Source: Janthinobacterium lividum
GTDB taxonomy: Bacteria > Pseudomonadota > Gammaproteobacteria > Burkholderiales > Burkholderiaceae_D
Assembly (NCBI RefSeq): GCF_034424625.1
Contig: NZ_CP139976.1
Location: 4,650,001 to 4,714,000 of the forward strand
DNA length: 64,000 nt
Direction of reading: 5' to 3'
Position numbers and translations under genes: made by a program. The notes below the pieces were generated by a model. That model saw only the letters and a list, made by a program, of their open reading frames with translations. It searched no databases and was not told the origin of the DNA. Positions 48,049 to 56,189 of the stretch are shown here, in pieces. Within the stretch, counting starts at the first letter, position 1. Each line of letters starts with the position of its first letter.

Positions 48049-50082
48049 TCAGCGATACACCAGATAGTATTTCGGGCGCGCGGTGGTTTTCTGCGCGCCG
48101 CCCGTCTGCACCAGCGCCACCGGATCGCCGGCGGCCGTATGGAAGATGCCGATGCCATAACTTTGCTCGCCGCCAATCACCGGCAGGCTGACGCTGCCTG
48201 CTGGGAAGAGCAATTCACCGCTATATTTCTTGTAACTGCCCTGATATACCGTATCGTAGCCTGGATAAGCGTACTCAAACGAACTTTCCATCAGCAGCAC
48301 TTCCGCTTTGGTGGGCGAATAAGTCATCGATTGCATGCTGCTGGTGCCGCTGCTGCTTGAGCCGAAGGTAAAGCGCCCCATGTATTGCAGCGTGTCGGCA
48401 TTAAAGTAGGTACCGTTTCCGGTAAACAAAATATCTTCCTTCGGCGACAGGAAGAACGGTGACGAAATGTAATAGTCGCCATAGACAGCGCCGTTAGTGA
48501 GGATGGCATGCGTTTGCGGGTCAAAGGTGAAATACGAGAGCGTTGAGTAATTGCCCTGCGAGAGAAAGACCTTGTCCTTCGATGCTGCAAATACGCCGCG
48601 CAGAGCGCCATAGAAACCGCCATTGGCAAAATCAAGCGAAGGCAATGCCTGTCCCGTACGTGCGTTAATAACAGCAACAGCGGGCCGCGCGGATGGACCA
48701 ATCGATTGGCCCGAGAGAAATACCACGCCAGCATTGGTAACGAATACCTCCGTCTGCGTGCCACCGGTGCCGGTCGATTTCAACAGGCTCCCCGACACCA
48801 GATCCACCAGACTGACCACGCCATCATGCAACACAGCGGCCAGCTTGCCATCCGGACTCAGATTGAGGGCCTTGACCGCTGTCGGCAGATCAACGCTGCT
48901 GGTCGCGCCGTTAACCGGATTGATGACTTTGACGGTGTACGGCTCGGCAGTGACGACGACAAGGCGGTCGGTAGCCAGGCTATAACGCATCTCAACCGGC
49001 TTGAACGGCAATGCGACCACACTCGAAGTCGACGTGAGCGCATTGAATTTCAGGTAAGCGATCGCCGTCTGGCGGCCATTGCTCACTGTCAGCGACAGCA
49101 CGTAAGCGCCAGCCACGTCCGGTGTAAATGCAGGAATCGCCGCCGTCGCTGCGCCCACCGCCGCGACAGAACCGGCGGGACGGGTATCGACCGCCCAGGC
49201 ATAGCTCAGGGGAGCGCCACCCTCGTCATAACTGAGGATGCCGCTGGTGACCAGCGGCTGGCCGACGGGGACGGTCTGGTTGTTGCGGCTGACCACCGCG
49301 ACCGTGCCTTGGATCACGCCCATCGGCATGCTGTTGTTGGCATCGAACAGGTACACCGTTTCGGCATACGCGCCCTTGCCGTCCGCACCGCGGGCACGCA
49401 CTTTGTACAGGCCCAGCACATCGGGCGAGAAACGCGCCGTTTGACCGCTGACAAACAGCAGGGACGTACTGCCGGCCGGCTTCTGGATCAGTTCCCACGT
49501 CGTGGTTACCTTGTCGCCGTCGATATCGACGCTGCCCGTGGCATCAAGCACGATGCCGGAGCCTGCCGAGACACTCACGGCATCCTTGACGAGCGGCTGC
49601 GCCGTAAACGTCGCATTGACCACCAGCACCGCATTCGGCACCCGGTTATTCACCAGCACGGTGGCATTCTTTTCCGCAAAACCGCCCTTGCCATTCGTCA
49701 CGCGCAGCTTGAAGACATAGGTGCCCAGCGCGTCGGGCTGGAAGTTCAGTTTCGGGGTCGAGACGGCGCCCATGTTCAAGCCGCTGCCGGCAGGTTTCGA
49801 GACCATGCTCCAGGCAAAGCTCAGCGTCCCGCCGTCGCTATCCTTGCTGCTACCGGCATCGAGTTCAATCTGTCCACCCATGCTGCCGACGGCATCGGCA
49901 CCTTCTGCCGCCGCCGACACGGCACCGGCAAACAGGATGGCCGGCTGCGGCACGGCCGCCACGGGCGGCGGCGCCGCAGTTTCACTGCCACCGCCTCCAC
50001 CGCCACACCCGGCCAGCATGGCCATGGCCAACATACCCGCTCCCAACCAGCGCGCGGCTGGTCCCTGCATACGACTACGCAT
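48049..50082 (-). CDS. Lipoprotein with PKD/Ig-like repeats and a beta-propeller-like C-terminal half
   Basis: 677 residues from the ATG at 50082 (CGGAA 5 bases upstream). Lipobox AMAMLAGC is followed by a run of six glycines. Residues about 45-350 hold three related Ig/PKD-type repeats, each with a phrase like LDAGSSKDSDG, LDATGSVDIDGDKV or TSGILSYDEGG followed by LGTYVFKLRVTNGKGG-like strands. The rest (350-677) has repeated four-strand blades (NLSPDGKLAAVLHDG, SPKEDILFTGNG, SPTKAEVLL), like a YVTN/SMP-30-type propeller. It is probably an outer-membrane-anchored surface protein. Ligand unknown. The 3' half is visibly less GC-rich than its neighbours. Confidence 0.82.
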   Translation of the reverse strand: MRSRMQGPAARWLGAGMLAMAMLAGCGGGGGGSETAAPPPVAAVPQPAILFAGAVSAAAEGADAVGSMGGQIELDAGSSKDSDGGTLSFAWSMVSKPAGSGLNMGAVSTPKLNFQPDALGTYVFKLRVTNGKGGFAEKNATVLVNNRVPNAVLVVNATFTAQPLVKDAVSVSAGSGIVLDATGSVDIDGDKVTTTWELIQKPAGSTSLLFVSGQTARFSPDVLGLYKVRARGADGKGAYAETVYLFDANNSMPMGVIQGTVAVVSRNNQTVPVGQPLVTSGILSYDEGGAPLSYAWAVDTRPAGSVAAVGAATAAIPAFTPDVAGAYVLSLTVSNGRQTAIAYLKFNALTSTSSVVALPFKPVEMRYSLATDRLVVVTAEPYTVKVINPVNGATSSVDLPTAVKALNLSPDGKLAAVLHDGVVSLVDLVSGSLLKSTGTGGTQTEVFVTNAGVVFLSGQSIGPSARPAVAVINARTGQALPSLDFANGGFYGALRGVFAASKDKVFLSQGNYSTLSYFTFDPQTHAILTNGAVYGDYYISSPFFLSPKEDILFTGNGTYFNADTLQYMGRFTFGSSSSGTSSMQSMTYSPTKAEVLLMESSFEYAYPGYDTVYQGSYKKYSGELLFPAGSVSLPVIGGEQSYGIGIFHTAAGDPVALVQTGGAQKTTARPKYYLVYR

Positions 50083-50245
50083 ATGATTCCGTTCTTTCAA
50101 TATTTCCCGTGGTTATAAAGTGACGTCTTGTCGCGTCCGAAAAAGCGGACAAATATTATCATGACAATAACGTTAAATTTTCACCAAATTTCAATTTGGA
50201 AATATTAATTTTCAGGAATCCTTAAAAAGGAGCTGCCGGGTACGC
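50083..50245 (-). promoter_or_regulatory. AT-rich upstream region of the lipoprotein gene with a palindrome
   Basis: 163 bp, strikingly AT-rich for this genome. CCAAATT at 50184-50190 and AATTTGG at 50193-50199 form a perfect inverted repeat with a 2-bp spacer. It lies about 100 bp upstream of the lipoprotein start and 60 bp after the ispF stop. AT richness with a compact palindrome suggests an activator site or silencing by a nucleoid protein; the regulator is unknown. Confidence 0.35.
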
Positions 50246-50746
50246 TCAGGCGCGCAGCAGCAAGGCCACGGCTTCGGCCGCGATGCCTTCTTCACGGCCC
50301 AGGTAGCCCAGTTTTTCATTCGTCTTGGCCTTGATGTTGACCTGGCCCACACTCACGCCCAGGTCTTCGGCCACGTTGGCGCACATGGCGGCGATGTGCG
50401 GCGCCATCTTCGGGCGCTGGGCAATGATGGTGGCGTCGATATTGCCGATGATATAACCGGTCGCTTGCACGCGGCGCACGGCTTCGCGCAGCAAGGTGCG
50501 CGAATCGGCGCCCTTGAACTGCGCGTCCGTGTCGGGAAAATGGCGGCCGATGTCGCCCAGCGCGGCGGCGCCGAAGATGGCGTCCGTGATCGCGTGCAGC
50601 AATACGTCCGCATCGGAATGGCCGAGCAAGCCCAGGTGATGGGGGATTTTCACGCCGCCGATGATCAGGTCGCGGTTTTCCACCAGCGCGTGGCAGTCAT
50701 AGCCCTGGCCGATGCGGACAGGCAGTACGGGAGTCGTTGTGTTCAT
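50246..50746 (-). CDS. ispF: 2-C-methyl-D-erythritol 2,4-cyclodiphosphate synthase
   Basis: 166 residues from the ATG at 50746; a TTG at 50767 would overlap isp[10 protein letters not shown] supplies the metal-binding Asp and His, [18 protein letters not shown] the second metal ligand and cap, and [13 protein letters not shown] and [20 protein letters not shown] C-terminal sequence (here [10 protein letters not shown]) complete the family. It forms the cyclic diphosphate of the MEP isoprenoid pathway. It lies 17 bases after ispD, the enzyme two steps earlier, in one operon. Confidence 0.96.
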   Translation of the reverse strand: MNTTTPVLPVRIGQGYDCHALVENRDLIIGGVKIPHHLGLLGHSDADVLLHAITDAIFGAAALGDIGRHFPDTDAQFKGADSRTLLREAVRRVQATGYIIGNIDATIIAQRPKMAPHIAAMCANVAEDLGVSVGQVNIKAKTNEKLGYLGREEGIAAEAVALLLRA

Positions 50747-50763
50747 GCGGGTCTCTCTGGAAT

Positions 50764-51465
50764 TCAAGGGTTGGCCAAATACAGCTCGGCCGTGTATATG
50801 TCGCGCGGCAAGGTCACCTTCAGGTTGCGCGGGTGGCCTTCAACCAGCCTGGGCGCCAGGCCCAGCGCTTCGACGGCGCTGGCGTCGTCCGTAATCGCTT
50901 GCGGGTCGGGCGCTTCGGATAAGGCCCGGTGCAGCAAGGCATAGCTGAACATTTGCGGCGTCTGCGCCAGCCATAGATGATCGCGCGGCACCGTCTGCGC
51001 CGACAGGCCGTCCGGCCCCGCCCGCTTGACGGTATCGACCACGGGCAAGGCCAACAGGCCGCCGGCCGGGTGGTCGCCCACCTCGCCGATGAGCTTTTCG
51101 ATCAGGGCCGGCGTCAGGCCGGGACGCGCCGCGTCGTGCACCAGCACCTGGTCGTGGGCACCGATGCTGCCGTGCACGGCCTGCAAGCCATTCAGGATCG
51201 TCTCCATGCGCGTGGCGCCGCCGCAGCGCAGCACAGTGACGCCCTGCTCCGGCACGACCGTGTCGATCACGCTATCCTCCGCGCTGACGACGACATACGT
51301 GTGCGCGATCAGGGGGCTGGCGAGAAAGGCGTCGAGCGCGTGGCGCAGCATGGGTTTGCCGGCGATAGGTAAATATTGCTTGGGACTGCCCGCTTCCATG
51401 CGCGTGCCCACGCCGGCGGCAGGGATCAGCGCAAAATAACGGACGGTGTTCGGTGCTGCTGTCAT
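50764..51465 (-). CDS. ispD: 2-C-methyl-D-erythritol 4-phosphate cytidylyltransferase
   Basis: 233 residues. The nucleotide-binding [20 protein letters not shown] at the start, [19 protein letters not shown] in the middle and [27 protein letters not shown] (read in two parts) at the end are the complete IspD signature set. It couples methylerythritol phosphate to CMP, step three of the MEP pathway. Directly followed by ispF. Upstream, after 12 bases, lies an unrelated exported protein on the same strand. Confidence 0.96.
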   Translation of the reverse strand: MTAAPNTVRYFALIPAAGVGTRMEAGSPKQYLPIAGKPMLRHALDAFLASPLIAHTYVVVSAEDSVIDTVVPEQGVTVLRCGGATRMETILNGLQAVHGSIGAHDQVLVHDAARPGLTPALIEKLIGEVGDHPAGGLLALPVVDTVKRAGPDGLSAQTVPRDHLWLAQTPQMFSYALLHRALSEAPDPQAITDDASAVEALGLAPRLVEGHPRNLKVTLPRDIYTAELYLANP

Positions 51466-51477
51466 GCCATTCCTTGT

Positions 51478-52173
51478 CTAGTTGGCGGGCGCTGCCTTGC
51501 CCGCCAGGATGTTCTGGATTTCGCCCTTGCACGCCTTGCCCAGACGCGCATATTCTTGTGGAGAATCGATGGCCGCCTGCAAGGTTTCCACCTTGCGCAT
51601 TTCAGCCTTGATATACGGCAACCAGCCCGTGTCGATCTCGCGCGCCAGCGCCGCCTTGGCCGTGCCGCTGGGCGCATACAGGGGCCGTGCCTCGAAGCGT
51701 TTGGCCAGCGCCGCGCGCACGGTCTTTTCCACGCGCGGCAAATGTTCCATATAGGTCCTCATGTGCCGCAGCTCGTGCGCGAGTATCTCATCATACGCGC
51801 AAGTGCCGGGGGCAAACTCGCGGCCGATATAGATCACCACGGGCGCATACGTAAGGGACACGGTAATCTGCGGCGCCACGCATTCATAGCCGCTGGCCGG
51901 GTCTTGCAGCATGGGACCGGCCAGGGCGATGGCCACGCGCGAATCCGTCTTCGTCAATCCGAGTACCCAGGTATTGGCGCGCGCCGTGCCCTTCATGACG
52001 GTCAGGGCCTTGTACGGCAGATGCGTGTCGATGCTGTAGCCATTCTGCTGCGCCGTCAGCACGGACACCGTCTTGCTGATCGTGTCTTCGCAGCGCACCT
52101 GGAACGGCGTGCGCGCGGCCCCGTGCGCGCCCAGGCTGGCAAATGCCAACAGCAAAAAGAGAGCCGCGCGCAT
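51478..52173 (-). CDS. Exported HELRH-motif protein, putative metallopeptidase-like
   Basis: 231 residues with signal peptide LFLLLAFASLGAHGAA. The segment EFAPGTCAYDEILAHELRHM contains H-E-x-x-H, the zinc-binding signature of many metallopeptidases, preceded by a strand VSLTYAPVVIYIGRE in the manner of DUF922-like proteins. A further conserved Glu may follow in the next helix (EHLPRVEK). The substrate is unknown. Two Cys pairs suggest disulfides in the periplasm. It sits between the NUDIX gene (8-base gap) and ispD (12-base gap) on one strand, so transcription is probably shared. Confidence 0.75.
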   Translation of the reverse strand: MRAALFLLLAFASLGAHGAARTPFQVRCEDTISKTVSVLTAQQNGYSIDTHLPYKALTVMKGTARANTWVLGLTKTDSRVAIALAGPMLQDPASGYECVAPQITVSLTYAPVVIYIGREFAPGTCAYDEILAHELRHMRTYMEHLPRVEKTVRAALAKRFEARPLYAPSGTAKAALAREIDTGWLPYIKAEMRKVETLQAAIDSPQEYARLGKACKGEIQNILAGKAAPAN

Positions 52174-52181
52174 GTGCGGAA

Positions 52182-52754
52182 TCAGGCCGGTTGCCAGGCG
52201 CCGCTGGTGATCTTGTCGAGCCAGAAGATGCCGATGACGGTTTTCACGTCCGTGATCGTGCCATCCTTGACCCAGTCGAGCAGCTGCGGCACGGTGGCCG
52301 TAAAGGTTTCCAGGAATTCACCTTCGTCGAGCTGGCGTTCGCCGGCCACCAGGCCGCGCGCCAGGAACAGCTCCAGGTGTTCATCGGAATACGCGATGGC
52401 GTTATGGATGGTGGAGACGAATTGCCAGTCGCTGGCCGTGTAGCCCGTCTCTTCCAGCAATTCGCGCTGGGCGCAGGCCAGATGGGACTCGCCCGCGTCG
52501 ATCTTGCCGGCCGGGAATTCAATGAAGACGCGGTCCAGCGGATAGCGGTACTGGCGTTCCATCAGCACGGTGCCATCGTCGAGCAGCGGCAGGATGACGA
52601 CGGCGCCCGGATGCAGGACGAATTCGCGCGCCGTGATCTTGCCGTCCGGCAGCGCAACCCGGTCGCGCTGCACGCGCAGGAAGCCGCCCTGATAGACGAG
52701 CTCGCCGTCCACCTTGGTCTCAGTTAAATTCATATCCATGCGTTCAGTATCCAT
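52182..52754 (-). CDS. nudF: NUDIX hydrolase, ADP-ribose pyrophosphatase-like
   Basis: 190 residues from the ATG at 52754; internal ATGs at 52739 and 52733 are equally possible. The NUDIX box is complete: G-KIDA-GE followed by AQRELLEETGY (Gly, Glu, RELLEE, Gly). The upstream RQYRYPLDRVFIEFPAG phrase is typical of ADP-ribose pyrophosphatases (NudF type), which cut ADP-ribose to AMP and ribose 5-phosphate. It starts 19 bases after the nuo operon terminator and leads the group with the HELRH gene, ispD and ispF. Confidence 0.87.
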   Translation of the reverse strand: MDTERMDMNLTETKVDGELVYQGGFLRVQRDRVALPDGKITAREFVLHPGAVVILPLLDDGTVLMERQYRYPLDRVFIEFPAGKIDAGESHLACAQRELLEETGYTASDWQFVSTIHNAIAYSDEHLELFLARGLVAGERQLDEGEFLETFTATVPQLLDWVKDGTITDVKTVIGIFWLDKITSGAWQPA

Positions 52755-52772
52755 ACCTTGATTATGCTCAAT

Positions 52773-52802
52773 AAAAAAAAACGGCGCCAGAGGCGCCGCT
52801 TT
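52773..52802 (-). terminator. Terminator of the nuo operon
   Basis: CGGCGCC at 52782-52788 pairs with GGCGCCG at 52792-52798 around AGA; on the minus strand nine T residues follow. It lies 13 bases after the DUF2818 stop, so DUF2818 is the last gene of the nuo transcript. Confidence 0.92.
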
Positions 52803-52814
52803 CGGTCGATGGGG

Positions 52815-53138
52815 CTAATGTCGTTTGCGCAGGTAGCGGGTGACAAAGCCTGGGAAAGCCAGCACCAGGAACAGGCATCCCGTGATGGCATAGAACTCCC
52901 ACGTCTGCGGGAAACCGTTGCCGATACGTGCTTCGAGCGCGAACGCCACGGCGCCGACGATGAAGTACAGAATCACCATCTCCAGCAGGCGCAGCGCTAG
53001 CGGCTTGCGCCAGCCCTGCTCTGCTTGCGCCGCCCTTTTCAGGGGCACGGCGGCAAACAGTTTCTCGTTCAGGAAAGGCAGGTTGGCGCCCAGGATGCCC
53101 AGGGCGATCACCAGCCAGCTCGAAGCGGTGACATCCAT
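52815..53138 (-). CDS. DUF2818 family membrane protein at the end of the nuo operon
   Basis: 107 residues with three hydrophobic helices: WLVIALGILGANLPFL, LLEMVILYFIVGAVAFALEA and ITGCLFLVLAFPGFVTRYL, with a basic loop between the first two. This is the DUF2818 pattern. It begins 3 bases after nuoN and ends in front of the operon terminator, so it is expressed with complex I. It is restricted, as far as I recall, to betaproteobacterial nuo operons; an assembly or stability role for complex I is inferred from position. Confidence 0.9.
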   Translation of the reverse strand: MDVTASSWLVIALGILGANLPFLNEKLFAAVPLKRAAQAEQGWRKPLALRLLEMVILYFIVGAVAFALEARIGNGFPQTWEFYAITGCLFLVLAFPGFVTRYLRKRH

Positions 53139-53141
53139 CGG

Positions 53142-54644
53142 TCAGGACGCCAGCGTCTTGGTGATGGCGGTCGCGCAGGCAGCCAGGATGCTGTTAGGCA
53201 TCACACCCAGCGCCAGGACGAACACGCCGTTCAGGGCCAGCACGACGCGCATGTCGCCATGCACGACCAGCACATTGCCGTCCGTCGGCTCGTCGAACCA
53301 CATCATTTTCACGACGCGCAGGTAGTAGAAGGCGCCGATCAGCGAGAACAGCACGGCAGCGATGGTCAGCCACAGCTGGCCCGTGGCCAATACCGATGCC
53401 AGCACCGAGTACTTGGCCATGAAGCCCATCAGCGGCGGCACGCCGGCCAGCGAGAACATGAACAGGGTCATCACCAGCGCGAAGATCGGGCTGCGTTTGC
53501 CCAGGCCCTTGAAGTCGGCCAGTTCGTCTGCTTCGAAACCATTACGTGCCAACAACATGATCACGCCAAAGGTACCCAGGGTGGTGAACACGTAGGTGAT
53601 GACGTAGTACATCGAGGCGCCGTAGGCGGTGGCTGCGCCAGCCGCGTTCAGGGTGTTGTTCGGTGCATCCACGGTACCGGACAGCAAGCCCAGCAGAACG
53701 AAGCCCATTTGCGCGATGGTCGAGTACGCCAACATGCGCTTCAGGTTGGTTTGCGCGATCGCGGTGAAGTTGCCGATCGCCAGCGACATCACGGCCAGCA
53801 CCAGCAGCATTTGCTGCCAGTCATGTGCCATCGGCAGCAAGCCTTCGGCCAGCAAGCGCAGGGTGATGGCGAAGGCGGCCAGTTTCGGCGCCGCGCCCAG
53901 CAGCAGGGTCACGGCCGTTGGCGAACCTTGATACACGTCAGGCACCCACATGTGGAATGGCACGACGCCCAGTTTGAAGGCCAGGCCGGCAACGAGGAAC
54001 ACCAGGCCGAAGACCATGATGGTGCCGTTGGTCTTGCCGTTTTCCAGCGCCACGCGCAGTTCGCCCAGGTCCAGGGTGCCGGAGGCGCCGTACAACATCG
54101 AGATACCGTACAACATGAAACCGGAGGCCAGCGCGCCCAGGATGAAGTATTTCATGGCCGCTTCCGTGGCCTTGGCATTGTCACGGCGCAAGGCGATCAG
54201 TGCGTACAGCGACAGCGACATCAGTTCCAGACCCAGGTAGATGATCAGGAAGTTGTTGGCCGAGATCATGATCATCTGGCCCAGCAGTGCAAACAGGGCC
54301 AGCACGTAGAACTCGCCGCCCAGGTTACCCGACAGCATGCTGCGGTCGGTGGCATAGGCACGCGAGTAGATCAGGGTCAGCGCCACGGCGCCGTACGAGA
54401 ACAGTTTCAGCAACTGCGACATCGGGTCCGACACGAACATATTGTGGAACGTGTAGACGGTGGTGCCCGCATTGAAGTCGCCCACGGTCAGCAAGGCGCA
54501 GCCGGCCAAAGTCAGCAGCGACAGCGCATAGGTGATCGAACGCTTCGCCGCAGGCAAGAACATATCGATCAGCAAGAGCGCCGACGTGGCGATCAGCAGA
54601 AAGATTTCCGCGTACAGCGGTACCAGATTAGGTGCATTAGTCAT
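53142..54644 (-). CDS. nuoN: NADH-quinone oxidoreductase subunit N
   Basis: 500 residues, about fourteen helices, antiporter-like fold. LVFLVAGLAFKLGVVPFHMWVPDVYQGSP and MLAYSTIAQMGFVLLGL hold the conserved Lys/Pro elements of proton-channel subunits. It forms one of three antiporter-like proton paths of complex I in the inner membrane. Last core nuo gene, followed directly by the DUF2818 gene. Confidence 0.97.
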   Translation of the reverse strand: MTNAPNLVPLYAEIFLLIATSALLLIDMFLPAAKRSITYALSLLTLAGCALLTVGDFNAGTTVYTFHNMFVSDPMSQLLKLFSYGAVALTLIYSRAYATDRSMLSGNLGGEFYVLALFALLGQMIMISANNFLIIYLGLELMSLSLYALIALRRDNAKATEAAMKYFILGALASGFMLYGISMLYGASGTLDLGELRVALENGKTNGTIMVFGLVFLVAGLAFKLGVVPFHMWVPDVYQGSPTAVTLLLGAAPKLAAFAITLRLLAEGLLPMAHDWQQMLLVLAVMSLAIGNFTAIAQTNLKRMLAYSTIAQMGFVLLGLLSGTVDAPNNTLNAAGAATAYGASMYYVITYVFTTLGTFGVIMLLARNGFEADELADFKGLGKRSPIFALVMTLFMFSLAGVPPLMGFMAKYSVLASVLATGQLWLTIAAVLFSLIGAFYYLRVVKMMWFDEPTDGNVLVVHGDMRVVLALNGVFVLALGVMPNSILAACATAITKTLAS

Positions 54645-54660
54645 GTTATCGGTCTTCTAT

Positions 54661-56160
54661 TTAAGGCAACTTGCTGGTGGCGACATGCTGCAGCAGGTCG
54701 GCAACCGAAGTTTGCATCGTGTCGGTGAACGGGGCTGGGTACAGACCCATCACGAGCACGGCGATGGCCAGCACAGCAAGCATGAAGAATTCACGTTTGT
54801 TGATGTCGGTCAGTTCGGCCACATGCTTGTTCTTGATCTTGCCGAACACCACGCGCTTGGCCATCCACAGCGAGTACGCCGCGCCCCAGATCAGTGCCGT
54901 TGCAGCCAGCAGACCGATCCAGAAGTTGTATTTCACCGCGCCCAGGATCACCATGAACTCGCCGACGAAGCCGGACGTCGCAGGCAGACCGCAGTTGGCC
55001 ATCGAGAACAGCACGAAGAAGGCGGCAAATTTCGGCATGCGGTTCACGACGCCGCCGTAGTCGGCGATGTTGCGGGTATGCATGCGGTCATACAGCACGC
55101 CGATGCACAGGAACATCGCGCCGGAGATGAAGCCGTGCGAGACCATCTGCACGATACCGCCCTGCACCGAGATGTCGTTGAACATGAAGAAGCCCAGGGT
55201 CACGAAACCCATGTGCGCGATCGACGAATAGGCGACCAGTTTTTTCATGTCTGTTTGCACCAGGGCAACCAGACCGATGTAGATCACGGCGATCAGCGAC
55301 AAGGCGATCATGAAACCCGACAGGTAGTGGCTGGCGTCCGGCGTGATCGGCAGTGAGAAACGCAGGAAGCCGTAGGCGCCCAGTTTCAGCATGATGGCGG
55401 CCAGCACGGCGGAACCGCCCGTTGGCGCTTCCACGTGGACGTCCGGCAGCCACGTGTGGACGGGGAACATCGGCACCTTGACGGCAAACGCCATCAGGAA
55501 GGCCAGGAAGATGAAGATCTGCTCGTTCATCGTCAGCTTGAACGCATGCCAGGCCAGGATGTCGAAGGTGCCCGACACATTGCGCAGGTAGATGATGGCA
55601 ACCAGGGTCAGCAGCGAACCGAAGAAGGTGTACAGGAAGAACTTGAACGACGCGTACACGCGGTTCGAACCGCCCCAGATACCGATGATGATGAACATCG
55701 GGATCAGGGTTGCTTCAAAGAAGAAGTAGAACAGCAAGCCGTCCAGCGCGCAGAACACGCCGATCATCAGGCCCGACAGGATCAAGAACGAGCCCATGTA
55801 ATGGGCGATGCGCTTCTCGATCACTTGCCAAGCGGAAATAACGACGATGACGGTGATGAACGCCGTCAGTGGCACGAACCACAGCGACAGGCCGTCGATA
55901 CCCAGCGAGTACCAGATATTGAAGGTTTCAATCCACGGTGCTTTTTCGACGAATTGCATGCCGTGCGCGGCGTTGTCGAAATGCTGGATCAGCGGCAAGG
56001 TGCACAGCATGCTGAGCACGGCGCCAGCCAGCGACAGCCAGCGGGTAAAGCCCGCTTTGCTGTCACGGCCGAGAGCCAGGATCAGGACGCCGCAAATGAT
56101 CGGCACCCAGATCGACAGACTCAGGTAAGGAGGTAGTGTAGAAATCGTAGACTGCATCAT
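54661..56160 (-). CDS. nuoM: NADH-quinone oxidoreductase subunit M
   Basis: 499 residues. The conserved helix phrases FFFEATLIPMFIIIGIWGG, FAVKVPMFPVHTWLPDVHVEAPT (read in two parts) and LVAYSSIAHMGFVTLGF identify NuoM; the Glu in FFFEA is the key charged residue of helix 5, and Lys in FAVKVP that of helix 7. It is the middle antiporter-like proton channel of complex I. Two adjacent ATG codons open the frame at 56160. Confidence 0.97.
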   Translation of the reverse strand: MMQSTISTLPPYLSLSIWVPIICGVLILALGRDSKAGFTRWLSLAGAVLSMLCTLPLIQHFDNAAHGMQFVEKAPWIETFNIWYSLGIDGLSLWFVPLTAFITVIVVISAWQVIEKRIAHYMGSFLILSGLMIGVFCALDGLLFYFFFEATLIPMFIIIGIWGGSNRVYASFKFFLYTFFGSLLTLVAIIYLRNVSGTFDILAWHAFKLTMNEQIFIFLAFLMAFAVKVPMFPVHTWLPDVHVEAPTGGSAVLAAIMLKLGAYGFLRFSLPITPDASHYLSGFMIALSLIAVIYIGLVALVQTDMKKLVAYSSIAHMGFVTLGFFMFNDISVQGGIVQMVSHGFISGAMFLCIGVLYDRMHTRNIADYGGVVNRMPKFAAFFVLFSMANCGLPATSGFVGEFMVILGAVKYNFWIGLLAATALIWGAAYSLWMAKRVVFGKIKNKHVAELTDINKREFFMLAVLAIAVLVMGLYPAPFTDTMQTSVADLLQHVATSKLP

Positions 56161-56189
56161 GGTTCTCAGTATTCTTTTATCAGGTCAGC

